From: Hansfordia pulvinata | Taxonomy: Eukaryota > Ascomycota > Sordariomycetes > Xylariales | Assembly: GCA_006538405.1 (NCBI GenBank) | Contig: BJKQ01000001.1 | Span: forward strand, 868,001 to 932,000 | DNA length: 64,000 bases | Reading direction: 5' to 3' | In this document: piece by piece, positions 34,201-45,292 of the stretch | Position numbering within the stretch: position 1 is the stretch's first letter | How the letters are laid out: the number at the start of each line of letters is the position of its first letter | Notes under the pieces: model-generated | Told to the model about the DNA's origin: nothing | The model's database searches: none | The model's input: only the letters and a program-made list of their open reading frames with translations | Translations under genes and position numbers: made by a program

Positions 34201-37200
34201 ACCTTACGGTCTTTTATTAATTTATTTACTCGCTTTTTTACTTATTATAATATTAAAGGGCGTAAAATAATAAACACTTTTAACGGATCGGTCGGTTAAT
34301 AATTTAATAAGATTTTTATAAGGTTACGGCCGTATAATAAGTACGTTACAGTGTTATAAGCTTATTTTATATATAATAACCGGTTTACTTAATCGTTTTA
34401 TTTATAATTATTAAAGGTATATAAGTAATACTTAAAGGTTTAATTTTACCTTTTTATTTACTTATCCGTTTATAAATAAAAGGCTATATTAAGCCTTTAT
34501 TTAATTTATAAAAGGTTATTAAAAGTTCTTTAAAAGTAAAACGTAAAAAAGGAGCTTTTATTAAATATAATTCTTTTTAAGAACTTATAATATAAAAATA
34601 TATAATTTAATAATAAGCTTATAAGGTCGGTTACTTTTAACGTTTTCATTATAAGTATATAAAGCGTGTACTTTAAAAATTAATAAATAATTATTAATAT
34701 ATTATCGGTTAACTTTTTTAACGGTAATAATAAGTTTAAAAGGCCGGTAATAAAGTTTATAATTATCTTTTTAAACGGTGTTAAAAATGTAAGGAGGGCG
34801 TTAAGGGTTTTATACGGTTTATAATATTTAAGTTTTATACGTTAATAAGTTATATATATTTTAATATATACCTTTATATCTTTCTTTATAAATAATTAAA
34901 AATACGTTACGGTTACTTTATAAATTATTTTTAAGGTTCTTTAATATTTTATTAAAGGTTAATTATAATAATATTAAGTGATTTTTATAATAAGCGGGTG
35001 TTTATCCAGGACGTAAAGTCTTTCTTTTCGTTATAATAAGCTTACCTTATTTTAATTTTAAGCTCTTTTATTATAGGTTTTTAATAACTTTATTTATTCC
35101 CCTTTTTAAGTAAATAAGTCCTTTATTTATACCTTATAAACGGCCTTTTTTATTATAAGTAACGGCGTGTTAAAAGCGATTATCGCGACCTTAATAAACT
35201 TTATTAAGAATTTAAGGAGTACTTTTTAATTTACTTTTATTTTTTCGTTTTTATTATTATACTTTAAACGGTAAGATAAGCCATCGGTAAGGTTTAATTT
35301 ATTAAGCTTATAAATAATATTAAAGTTAAAGTTTATTAATAAACTTATTTAATACACTTATCTTATATTAAGTTAAGCTTTTATAACGAAGTATTAATAA
35401 TTTAAATAATTAAATAAGACCTTTATTATATATTATATATAATTAAAGTAATACCTTTATTACTTAAAAGCGTATACGATTACGAGTAATTTAAAATTTA
35501 AGACCTCGTAATAAAGTTCCGGTCTTTTTAACTTTTTTAAAATATATATAATTAAATACCACCTTTTTTTAAATAATTAACTTAAAACCGCACCGATCGC
35601 GAATTATAAAGCGTTAACTTTTATATAAATAAATAATTATAAGTTGAAATAACGTAATATAAGTATATATATAAAAAGGACTTATAATTTATAAAAAGCC
35701 TCTTTTATATTAAAAGATAATTTATCCTTTATTAAAGCGTTATTATAAAGTAAGTTTATAAAGGGTATTATTACTTTTACGTAATTCCTTATAAACTTTT
35801 TATAAAAGTTAATAAATCTTAAAATATTTAAATACCTTTAATAAATATAAAGGGTTTTTAATTTTATATTATCGCGACCTTTATAAGGTTTATATAAATT
35901 CTTTAAAGGTTAATAACGAACTTAAAGAATATAACTTTATTTTAAAAGAACTCGTATTTATTTAAGTTAATATATAATTTCTATTTTTTTAATCGGTTAA
36001 GAACTTTATACACGTTTTATAAGTGTGTAATAAGGTTTATAAAGTAAATAAAAATATTATTTAAATAAATAATATATATAACGTTTATTAAGCTTATTAA
36101 CACGTGATTAATATATTATTAAAAGGTTATAAAAGCGTTTATAAGGTTAAAAGGTATAATAAGATATTTAAAATATTTATATTTTATATAAAAGGTTATT
36201 AATTACTTATCGCCCTTTTTAATATATAACCGATAATATACGTCCGTTAAATTTAACTTTAAAAAGACCTTTATATTACTTAACGTGTTAAGGATCTTAT
36301 ATATTAATAATAACACGGTCCGATCCTTTATTAAAACTTTATTAAAGGCTTAATAATTTATATATAACCGTAACTTTCTTTTTACCTTTAATATAAATAA
36401 TATTAATAAGCTTATTACGCTTTTTAAAGGCCGAATCCACTTTTTTTATAACGCGTTATTAATATACTTTTTAAAGACTTTTTACTTATATATTAAAAGC
36501 GAGTAAATAAGGCTTAAAGGAGGCTTTGCTCCTTTTATTAAGTTAATCGGGTGCTTTAAATAATAATAATTTAAAAGGTTTATTGTGCTATTTTTATTAA
36601 ATATATTTATAAAATCCGTAAACTTATTAAGGATAAGCGATAAGGTCATTTTAAGCTTTTTTTTATTTTTCTTTTTTACTTTAATTATTATTAACGTTAA
36701 GGCTTATATAGCCTCCTTTACCGCGCGGTGAACCTGCTTTTTCTTTTATATAAGGTTAATATCAGCCTTTTAAAAGCGAAAAATCCACTTTATTATATTA
36801 AAATTTAAGTTTAAGTTTACCTTTTTCGCTTATAAAATTTTTAAAATTAAGTTATAAAGGTTAAGTAAGCGTGTTACTTTAAACTTTAATAAAACATAAT
36901 AAGTTTATTATTAATAATTAACGGCTTTTATTAAACACGAGTAAGTAATAAAGGTTTTAACTTTTTTACCGATTCTTATAATATCTTTATAACCTTTATA
37001 ATAACTTATAAGGAACACGCTTAAAGTTATTATATTTATATTAAAAGCGTTATTAATAAGTGCTTTTTTTTATTCTTATTATTTATTTATTTAAACCTTT
37101 ATTAAGGCCTTAAAGCGTACTTATAAGCGTAAAAAGTCTTATTATATAATATTAATAATTAATAAAAAAGTGTTAAATCCGGTAATAAGTCCTTTTTACG

Positions 37201-38522
37201 AGGTCGTTACGTGCTTTTTAAGGTAATCCTTAATAATATATCCTTATTTTTAATATTAATAATAATAAGCTTATAAGCACCGATTTATTAAGTGTTGCTT
37301 ATTATCGTATAAGTTATACTTATAAGTATATTATAAAGGGTTAAAAGCGTTTCCTTACGGTTAAAGGGCCGTAAAGGTTAATGTCTTTTAATTTAATATT
37401 TATTAAAAAGGTTTTATTCTTTATTATAAAGGGTTTATAATAAGGTTTTTAAGAGGTTTTTAAGATCTTTTAAGGTATTCCGGAGCGGTGTTTCTTATTA
37501 ATAATTCCGTTAATTAAGCTTATTTATAAAGAGTAAAGTAAGTTTTAAAGATACCCCCTTTTTAAATTTCGGTTTTTAAATCCTTTTATAAACCGATAAA
37601 AACGTTAAAGACTTGTTAATTCTTATTAATTAATTAAAGGTTTTTATATTTAATAACTTTATAATGGTTAAGGTAATTATTAAAAGACTTGTTTTCGTTT
37701 TATTATAAAGTATAAAGCTTTTTAATAGCCTTAATATATTTAAATTATAAGTTAAAGATATTAACCTTTATTTATATAGTTAACTCGTTTTAAGTAACGT
37801 TTTTAAGGCTTTTTTAATACTTTAACTTAAGTTTATAAAATTAATATTAATTAATAAACCCTTTAAATAAAGCGGTAATAAAAAGGACTTTTATATATTC
37901 TTTTATTATATAATCCTTATCGTATTCGTTATAAATTAAATCTTAACGTGTGTTAAGGTTTATAAGGAAATATTAATATTCCGTTAAGGACTTTTTATTA
38001 TATAATAAAAGTAAAAGCTTAATACCTTTTAATAACTTATAAGTCACTTTCGCCTTTTTAAGCGTTATAACGTAAAAAAGCTTTAATAAGGTCTTAATAA
38101 AAGCTTTAAAAAGCGAAATTCCTATGATTAAGTCGTTTTATAAGGTTTAATTATATGCCCTTTTTTAAGTTAATTAAGCTTAAGCTTATTAAACTTTATA
38201 AAAGCGGTTAAGTTCCTCTTTTTCTTTTAAAAGGGTTATTAAGGCCTTATTAAGTAATAATTAAAGGCGGCTTAAAGGTCCTTTTTTAAGTTAAGTTTTT
38301 AAGTTAAGGTTTATTAAGCCCGTAAAGGGTTTAAGGCGAGTTTAACTTAAATTCTCCGATTAATTAATCGTTATAAATCTTAAAGGCGGAGAGTTTAAGG
38401 ATTAAATTAAGTCTTTAATTTAATTAATAAAACGGGTAATAAAAAGCATTTTAAAATTATTATTAAAGTTTTTCTTTAATAATAACTTATAATAAATAAT
38501 CTTAACGGTCGATACGAAAAAA

Positions 38523-38799
38523 GGTATTAATATATAATAAGTGAATATATAAAAGAGCGTAATTTTTATTTATTAAGTAAAAGCCGTATTAAATAATCCT
38601 TAATACTTACCTTTTTTTACGCTTTAAGCCGGTCGTGTCCTTCTTTATATTAATGTCTTTATTAAAGGTTCGTTACGACCTCTTTAAGCCCTTTTATAAC
38701 GCTGAAATCTTTATTAGCTTTTATCCTCTTTAAGTGGGCCCCTCGTCTTTTAACGGGTTTCCCTTAAGTTTCCGGCGAACCCTTAATTAACTTATAATA
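38523..38799 (+). repeat. Right LTR of the RIP-damaged element
   Basis: The equal-length partner of the left LTR, directly preceded by the purine run at 38515-38524. Here the inner (left) end is heavily mutated, while the outer end keeps GTGGGCCCCTCG and ACGGGTTTCCC where the left copy is reduced to A/T. Confidence 0.8.
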
Positions 38800-39629
38800 A
38801 TACGGAGTAGATGGATACCACTCGTATCTTCCTTTATAAACGTGCCTAATACTTAAGGTAATACTTAAGGCATCCCCTCGCGCCACTGCGCGCTTATAAA
38901 TCGCCGCCCGATCGAATCGACAAGGGAGTGGCGTACTTAGGTGATCCGTCGCGCGAGCAGATCTTCGGGAAGTACCATAAGTGCTAATGGAAAGCGATCG
39001 TTACATCATGCTAATAAAGGTATTGATAGCCTATCTGTGTAAGGGGACCTGGTAAATGGAGGTAACCTCATCAGCTTGAGGTATATCCATTTATCTACAT
39101 GTACCTAACCTTCCTAAGTGAATAAGTATATACCTACATAATACTCGTACTCGACTCGTGTCATATCGGGAGGCTGCGGTGAGCAGCTTGGCGGGGCGGC
39201 TGCAGCTGGTAAGGGACATTCCCTATGCTATGTATTCACTCGAGAATGGAAGTGGGTTGGAACTTGGAAGTTATAATCCCGAGTTGCCGTCCATCGAATC
39301 TTTTCTTCTGCTTATTTTTCTATCTTTTTTTCTTCTTCTCTTTCTCACGGTAGCCGAAAGGGTGGGTATCTTATCTGGGAGGCACGGTAGGGTGTCTATT
39401 ATACCCTAGTAATCTACCAAAAGGGCTCGAGCCAAGGATGCTGGTATTCCATGACATGACACCAGGCCGACTATCTACCTATCCACATGTAGTGGGGTTC
39501 AGGTAAGCGGGTAGATACCTGAGGCCTCGCCAACATGGCCGCTGAGCACCGCTGCTGAGTGCTAAGGGGCCACGGCCTAGCTTCCTTGCTGCCTGGCTGC
39601 CTGATTACCTAACCTAATGGCCGTGGACC
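38800..39629. other. Flank between the retroelement and the next gene
   Basis: Base composition returns to normal within about 100 bp. Short TACATGTA and ACTCGTAC words occur (near 39095 and 39143). There is no gene. Confidence 0.45.
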
Positions 39630-40313
39630 TCACCTGCCGATGGTAGACGACGAGTGAAGAACCCAAGAACCCACGGCGACGCAGGCCGTGGGGACCCAGA
39701 TGATCGCGGTGGCGAACAAGAGGTCGAGGAGGATCTCGAGGGTGAGGGCGAAGGTGACGATGCCCACGGCGATGAGGCCGGTCCACTTGAGGATGTTCTT
39801 GACCATCCTGAGCTTGCCCCTCTTGCCCGGGTACGCCTTGTGCAGCGCCTCCTTGACTTCGGCCTTGGAGTCCGCGTCCCACATCTCGTGCAGCATGCCG
39901 CCAAAGTGCTCCAGGGGCGGCAACGTCTTCTCCTCAAAGTGCGTCGCGATCTTCTCGCCCGGCTTCTCCAGCTTCTTCCAGATCCAGCGCGCCGCCTTCC
40001 CGAAGGTCTGGTAGAAGTACCTTGTCTTCTCCTTGTCCTTGGGATTCTCCGCCATTTCCTTGGCCGCGGCGTTGATGTCGGCAATGTTGTAGTCGTCGTC
40101 GTACCTGATCGGGGGCACCCGGCCGAGGGGCTGGATGTTCAGACCCATGACGCAGCGGAGGTTGTTCTCGTCCGAAAAGGCCCGCAGACAGGTCGAGTCA
40201 TAGTCGTCGTTGTCACCGAGGCAGGGCGCGTTCTCGGGCGTGATGAGGGTGTTGGGGCCGCCCAAGACGGCCGCGGCGGCAGAGAGAAGCGCGACCAGGA
40301 TTTGGGTGCGCAT
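39630..40313 (-). CDS. Unrecognised protein with signal peptide and C-terminal membrane segments
   Basis: A single open frame of 227 aa starts MRTQILVALLSAAAAVLGGP, a clear signal peptide. It continues with a short Cys-containing region (APCLGDN, STCLRAF, LRCVMG) with three cysteines, a charged helical middle (KAARWIWKKLEKPGEKIA) and two long hydrophobic segments (WTGLIAVGIVTFALTLEILL, FATAIIWVPTACVAVGSWVL). The stop overlaps a good donor (GGCAG/GTGAGG), so a further exon downstream is possible. I know no family with this layout. It lies 830 bp from the RIP-damaged element, a context where lineage-specific genes are common, but role and localisation are inference. Confidence 0.6.
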   Translation of the reverse strand: MRTQILVALLSAAAAVLGGPNTLITPENAPCLGDNDDYDSTCLRAFSDENNLRCVMGLNIQPLGRVPPIRYDDDYNIADINAAAKEMAENPKDKEKTRYFYQTFGKAARWIWKKLEKPGEKIATHFEEKTLPPLEHFGGMLHEMWDADSKAEVKEALHKAYPGKRGKLRMVKNILKWTGLIAVGIVTFALTLEILLDLLFATAIIWVPTACVAVGSWVLHSSSTIGR

Positions 40314-43013
40314 GGTTGCGGAAGGCTCACGCTAGGTGGCTGCGATACTTTTCCTTTTTGTGTTCCTCTTTTATCTCTTCCTTTTTCCTCTTGTTTCTTA
40401 TGTTCCTTTTCTCTCTCGCAGCTTTGTCTCCAATGTATAAAGTTCGATGCTGTTATCGTCCCTTGACAAACAGACAGACAGACAGACAGTAGGATACAAA
40501 CAGGAGCAGCGGCGCGAGCCAGAGGGGGTTTCAGGCAGAGACGAGCCGGGGCGATGAATGATGATGAGAACTGGAATGCAGTGCCAGATTCAGAAAAAGA
40601 GAGAACACGGCTTCCCAATCTATCTTAAGTAGGTAGCTACCCGACACGCAGGCGGTAGAGCCTGTTCGACACGGCCCTGGCCCCTCAGCACTCTGGACGC
40701 CCACTTCGGGACACGGACTGGCCGTCGTCGGCCTCGCCGAGTCCAAGGTCTTGGACGGCAATAACCTGGCGCTCGGAGTGATTCGCTGAGCTCGGCCGCG
40801 GGAAGGAAAACCCGACATCTGGAGGTCAATCTGTACTATCTGATAGGTATGCCATTTGGAAAGTGGCGAAGCTCGTGGCCAAGCTCGAGGCGATATGGAT
40901 ACTGGAGCCGCTTTGCCCCTATGCCTACCTGTAGGTATATTAGCTGTGATGGGGAGATACTCCGTACGGGAAGGGGCTAAAGGGGGGCGGCTGGGGGCCG
41001 GTTCCAAGGCCATTGTCGCCATGCAAAACCCGGCCTCACAGCTGGCCTGGTGTGAGAGCGGCCTCGTGGCGACGCCGCCATTCTCGCGAGAAATAAAAAG
41101 AAAAAAAAGGGGGAGGAAGACCGGATCAGCCGTAGTAAGTGGCCATCGGCAATGCGGATGCCTGTTAACTGCGCGTGGCCAACGTCAAGATAGCGCTCAG
41201 GGCTGAAGTGACTATGCGGGCCAAGGAACAGGCGACCGCCACTCAAGAAATCGAGGAGCCTGAGCGATGGCTAAAGGTCTGCGACGCTAACTGAAAGACA
41301 GCATAGCACGATAGAAACACAAAATTCCCACCATGCTAATCAATAACGGCGACTTGGCGTGCGTGCCCCGCCCGCCCATTCGTATGTGGTTCAGGGAAAT
41401 GGCCGACGTGCGAGTACTCGTAGGCAGGTGTTTGCGTCGACTGGCGAGGAGCCGGGGCCAGTGGCAACCGGTCCGACACGACGACCCGTCCAGCATGGCG
41501 GAGAACAAGCATTGTTGGTGCCTCGGATCCTCGTTGCTTCGGATACGGTGGATGTCGGGAGTCTCGAGTCGGGAGTCCCGACTCGGGACTCCACTTTGTC
41601 TCCAGACTCTGGCCGTCCCCCTCGGACCTCCCCTTTCTCTCGAGTCTCATCAGCGAGTTGACGATGATGAGCAGCTTCGGCGCCGCGTGTGGCGAGGTAA
41701 TTGCAGGAACAAAACTCCACGAACTCGGCCCTCATCTACCCCTCTCTCCGGGTATCGACTCAACCAACAGGGCAGAAGAAAATGGACGAGGAAAAAAAGG
41801 GAAACGGGATCTTCTTTCTCTCTCTCTCTTGGGTGAAACTCGATCGTCGCTCAAGGCGCGTTCGCAATGGCGACAAATCCATTGGGGCTGGGAATCCTGG
41901 GGTAGGAAAACAGAATGGCCGCATCGGCGGCAACTCGTCACACTATCCAAAGTCCTGCTGCCACTCACACCGCGGGTCCTCGCTAGCGGCCACTGTTAGC
42001 CAAGGCCCATCGGCAAAGGGTGTGGTGGCGAGGAGCTTTATCAGCATGTTGCATACTTCCCCTTCGAAACTAGGCTGAGGCCTTACCTAAGTCAGTCACT
42101 TGGCGGATCCGGACGCGCCCCCGACGCCTCTGAAAGGAAACATGGTCAGGCTCGCACGTCTCAGCGGCTGCACCGTAGAAAAGCGGGATTCATGTCCTAT
42201 TTCTGATCTTGGGTCGTCCCCATTACCTGCTGGCGCTATCCCCTTGACTGGCCGGATTCAGCACTCTATACTGACTGGCTTAACCACCCAATTGAGAGCT
42301 TCGCCCCTCCGGTTCACTTTCCATGAAAGGCATATCGTACCGCCTAGTTCCTATGGCAGGGCAGCGAAAATGTACCGCTGTTTTGGCCAGTTATGGGCAA
42401 GTGAAGGATTCTGGCCTTGATGGGCTGAAGCCCGAGGTAATACAACTTGACGACCTGACTGAGCTTGCCAGAAGAGCCAGGATTGACTTCTCAGGTAAAG
42501 AGTCGTGCCCACCACTATTGACAATGAACACAGGCCACAGCGTGAGCCACACCACGTTTCTCGAAGTTTTTTCTTCTTTTCTTTTCTCTCTCTCTCTTAA
42601 CACTTGACAGGCAATGTTCCTTAAGCGGAAGGGACAGATCGGCGCAGTGGCATCTTCGACAGCCAGGTAGACAAGAGAGGCCCATATACTAGCACACCCA
42701 CAGAGTTTGACAGAGAACAACGTTTCATCCGCCGAGGGCGACTTGTACGGACGAGACTGGCAAGCACCCCCGGAAGACTGAAGAAGTCCCCATATATGTA
42801 CACGTTCGAGTCTCGACACAAAAAGAAAAACGTGGCGTATGCATTTCGTAACTCTCGTCGACTGTCTCATGCGATGAGCGCGACGAGGAACCCGATGTCT
42901 CGATTTTCTCGCCCTCCTTATCCTCGGCTCGATTCGGTTGTAGCTGATGTATGGTGTCGTGTCGTCGCAATGACTGACAAGCAGGGCCGGACGTGGCAGG
43001 ACTGAGGCCAGGT
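40314..43013. other. 2.7 kb spacer without a recognised gene
   Basis: The first part is the promoter and leader of the leftward gene at 39630, with pyrimidine-rich tracts and a (GACA)n run near 40468-40488. Between about 41560 and 41590 there is a small inverted repeat (GAGTCGGGAGTCCCGACTC). A palindromic ACGAGTACTCG-like word lies at 41410. No domain, signal peptide or intron-consistent exon was found. Confidence 0.45.
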
Positions 43014-43616
43014 TTACTTGCGCTTGCGCTCGGCGGCCTCCATCTTGTCCTCGAGACCCTGGACGTAGGTGTTGAGCTTCTGGCAGGCGTTCTGGAGAGC
43101 CTGGGCTCGGAGAAGACATGTTAGCGGCGGTGGAAAAGCAGGAGATGCCGCAGAGGCAGGCAGGATGAACGCACGTAGATGTCCTCGGTGAGAAGCTCGT
43201 TGCTGGCCTTGTACTCGCGCAGGACGTAGCCGTAGACGCCAGCGCCGGCCAGGGTGCTGCCGAGGAGAAAGCCGAAGAGCCTGGGATGGGCGTCAGTCAA
43301 CGAGCTTGTGCCATGTGCTGTAGCTGCAAAGCGTGCCCAAGGATCCGCCTGAAGGGATGACAGGGCAGAGGGCGCCGTGGTGGTGCGCCATATAACGACG
43401 AGGTGCGGCGGGATGGGGCCCGGGATTGTAGGTCGCCGGATGGCAGCTCGGGCGGAAGGGTTGCGTGGGATGCGGCAGAGAGCAGACTTACCCGCCGCGG
43501 AAGGCACCGACAGGCTTGCGCGGAGGCAGCGGCGCGGCGTCGGCGAGCTGGCGGGGAGAGGCGTGGAATGCGCGGCGGGCGGCGACGGCGCGGGTGAAGG
43601 CGAAGCGGGCGGACAT
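43014..43616 (-). CDS. Small mitochondrial-type single-pass membrane protein (105 aa)
   Basis: Exons are 43616-43492, 43280-43175 and 43100-43014, with introns of 211 bp (donor GTAAGT) and 74 bp (GTGCGT donor, GCTAAC branch site). The N-terminus is Arg/Ala-rich without acids (MSARFAFTRAVAARRAFHAS), typical of a mitochondrial presequence. The second exon gives one membrane segment (LFGFLLGSTLAGAGVYGYVL) followed by REYKASNELLTEDIY. The third gives an amphipathic, coiled-coil-like tail (ALQNACQKLNTYVQGLEDKM) ending ERKRK. It resembles a conserved but, to my knowledge, uncharacterised Pezizomycotina family. Mitochondrial inner-membrane location is inferred. Confidence 0.8.
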
Positions 43617-44676
43617 GGCTGCGGCGGGGGCGGTGACGGCGGACTCAGAGACGGACGTCGGTCGAGTGTCGATAGACGAGCACTCCTGTGTGGACGAGGC
43701 GAGATTGCAGGATGCCGACGAGTGACGGGCGGTAGAGGGTGTCAATTGGCGAGCATGAAAGGGGGTCGTGTGTCGCGGGTTCGGGATGCGGTTTGAGACG
43801 GTGGTGAGGTTTGCCGATGCGACGATACGACGTCAATCAAAGCCGGCACAGCGCGACTAGTACCCATACTTAAAATCAGTCGGTGTCTGGCTGCAAAATT
43901 ATGTACTGCCACCACTTCGCTGGTTGGAGCTGGGTCGCCATGTCGATGTGCCAGCTAGGTACCCTACCCATCTATCCTAGCTCCAGCTACTACATCTGTA
44001 CCCGACTGTACGCGTAGTCGTAGGTGCCGGGCCTGTGTGAGGTACATCGGCCCCCAAAAGTCGTAGCCCTGTAAAGCATCCAGTCTGCACTGCCGAGGGA
44101 GAATATCGCCGGATTTGCCAATGTGGCGGTACTGAACAAGAATGTATGCATTTGGACCGTGAGAGAGTCAACAGCGTTCTGAAGCCGACCAGAGCCTCAA
44201 TCGCTCACGATACTTTGGAAATAGATCAAAGGCGGGGGGCTCGGTTTGTCTGATGTTATCATGATTACCTGGTATGTACCTACCGTGCCTAAGGTATCGC
44301 ATACCTTATTGAGGGCGTGCGTATTCATGAGTCGGATCCGCCGCTCCCAAGGGCGGTATATCCTGGTATATGTCAGCAGGAGGTACACAATTGTACCCTC
44401 TTGAGTAGGTGCACTCGCAAGGAGCTGCAGGTACCTCGATCACATTCAGAAGTCTCCGGCTGGAGACCGGCATCGTCGGAGCACCAGCACACAACCCAAG
44501 GTCCCACACATGCCGACCGTCAACCGGCAGTCCGGGACAGGCAACTAGGAAGGTGCCCGTTACCACCTACCTGTCTCTCGTACGCTCATCACTCTTCGCC
44601 TCTCCATCACCACCCTTATCCACCTTTGCTGCCTCAGCCAACCTGCCACACGCACTCTTGCTGCCCTGCGCTCGCC
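43617..44676. other. Divergent promoter region
   Basis: The flanking genes diverge from this kilobase, so it should hold both promoters. GTAGGTA/TACCTACC words occur at several places. No coding content was recognised. Confidence 0.45.
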
Positions 44677-45292
44677 ATGGACTTTGCAAACGAAAACGCC
44701 GCCCAAGAAGCCGTCAAGGCCTCGGCCGACTTGTACCTCAACCCCCTCTCCAGCGGACCGGCCACTACCCCCGTCCCCCACGCATAGCACGATCAAGAGC
44801 ACCCCGACAGGTACACACAGCTAACAGAACAGCAGCAGCGCCGGCCTCGTCACGCCTCTCAACATCCTCCTCGCCGCCATCACCATCTACACCACCTACA
44901 GCCTCTTCCGCCCTTCCCCGCCGCCCGCCCTGCCCCGCGAGTCCCCGGCCACCGTCTTCCGCACCTTCGACCCCCGCACCCTGCTCCCCTTCAACGGCAC
45001 CGGCGGCATGCCCGTCTACCTCGCCGTGCGCGGCCGCGTCTTCGACGTCTCCGCCGGCCGCAACTTCTACGGCCCGGGCGGCCCCTACGAGAACTTCGCC
45101 GGCCGCGACGCCAGCCGCGGCCTCGCCTGCCACAGCTTCGACGAAGACATGCTGACCAAGGACCTCGACGGGCCCCTCGACACCCTCGAGGGCCTGGGCG
45201 ACGAGGAGATGGAGAGCCTGCGCGGCTGGGAGGAGAGGTTCGAGGGCAAGTACCTCGTCGTCGGCAGGCTTGTCGCCAAGGACCAGCAGTGA
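44677..45292 (+). CDS. DAP1: Dap1/PGRMC-type cytochrome b5-like heme-binding membrane protein (N-terminus uncertain)
   Basis: Dap1 and its animal relatives PGRMC1/2 are ER membrane heme proteins that support cytochrome P450 enzymes such as Erg11 in sterol synthesis. The main exon (from about 44833) codes for a membrane anchor (PLNILLAAITIYTTYSLFRP), then the cytochrome b5-like domain. Family motifs are YLAVRGRVFDVSAGRNFYGPG, PYENFAGRDASRGLA and a C-terminal FEGKYLVVGRL. The tyrosines in the FYGPGGPY segment are where the axial heme ligand lies in the family. The start is less sure. An ATG at 44677 (MDFANENAAQEA) needs an intron to reach the main exon; the phase-consistent choice is 44733-44832 (donor GTACCT), giving 171 aa. 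Better donors downstream do not fit the frame. Confidence 0.8.

Larger units (their letters stand above)
30926..38799 (+). mobile_element. RIP-inactivated LTR retrotransposon (about 7.9 kb)
   Basis: This 7.9 kb block is extremely A+T-rich and almost devoid of CA and TG dinucleotides while CG remains common, the signature of repeat-induced point mutation (C-to-T at CpA on both strands). Two direct repeats of about 277 bp flank it (30926-31202 and 38523-38799). A purine run ending AAAAAAGG lies immediately before the right repeat, like a polypurine tract, which suggests plus-strand orientation. No open frame of 60 codons exists between 30362 and 39157. Size suits a Ty3/gypsy element, but gag and pol motifs are too decayed to assign the superfamily. 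I found no convincing target-site duplication. It is certainly nonfunctional. Confidence 0.88.

Noticed and set aside
30926..38799. Assignment of the retroelement to Ty3/gypsy or Ty1/copia
   Set aside because: RIP has removed readable protease, reverse transcriptase and integrase motifs. Element size alone is not enough to choose.
30921..38804. A target-site duplication around the retroelement
   Set aside because: The five bases left of the left LTR (TTAAA) do not match those right of the right LTR, so I report none. LTR ends may be off by a few bases or the site may be mutated.
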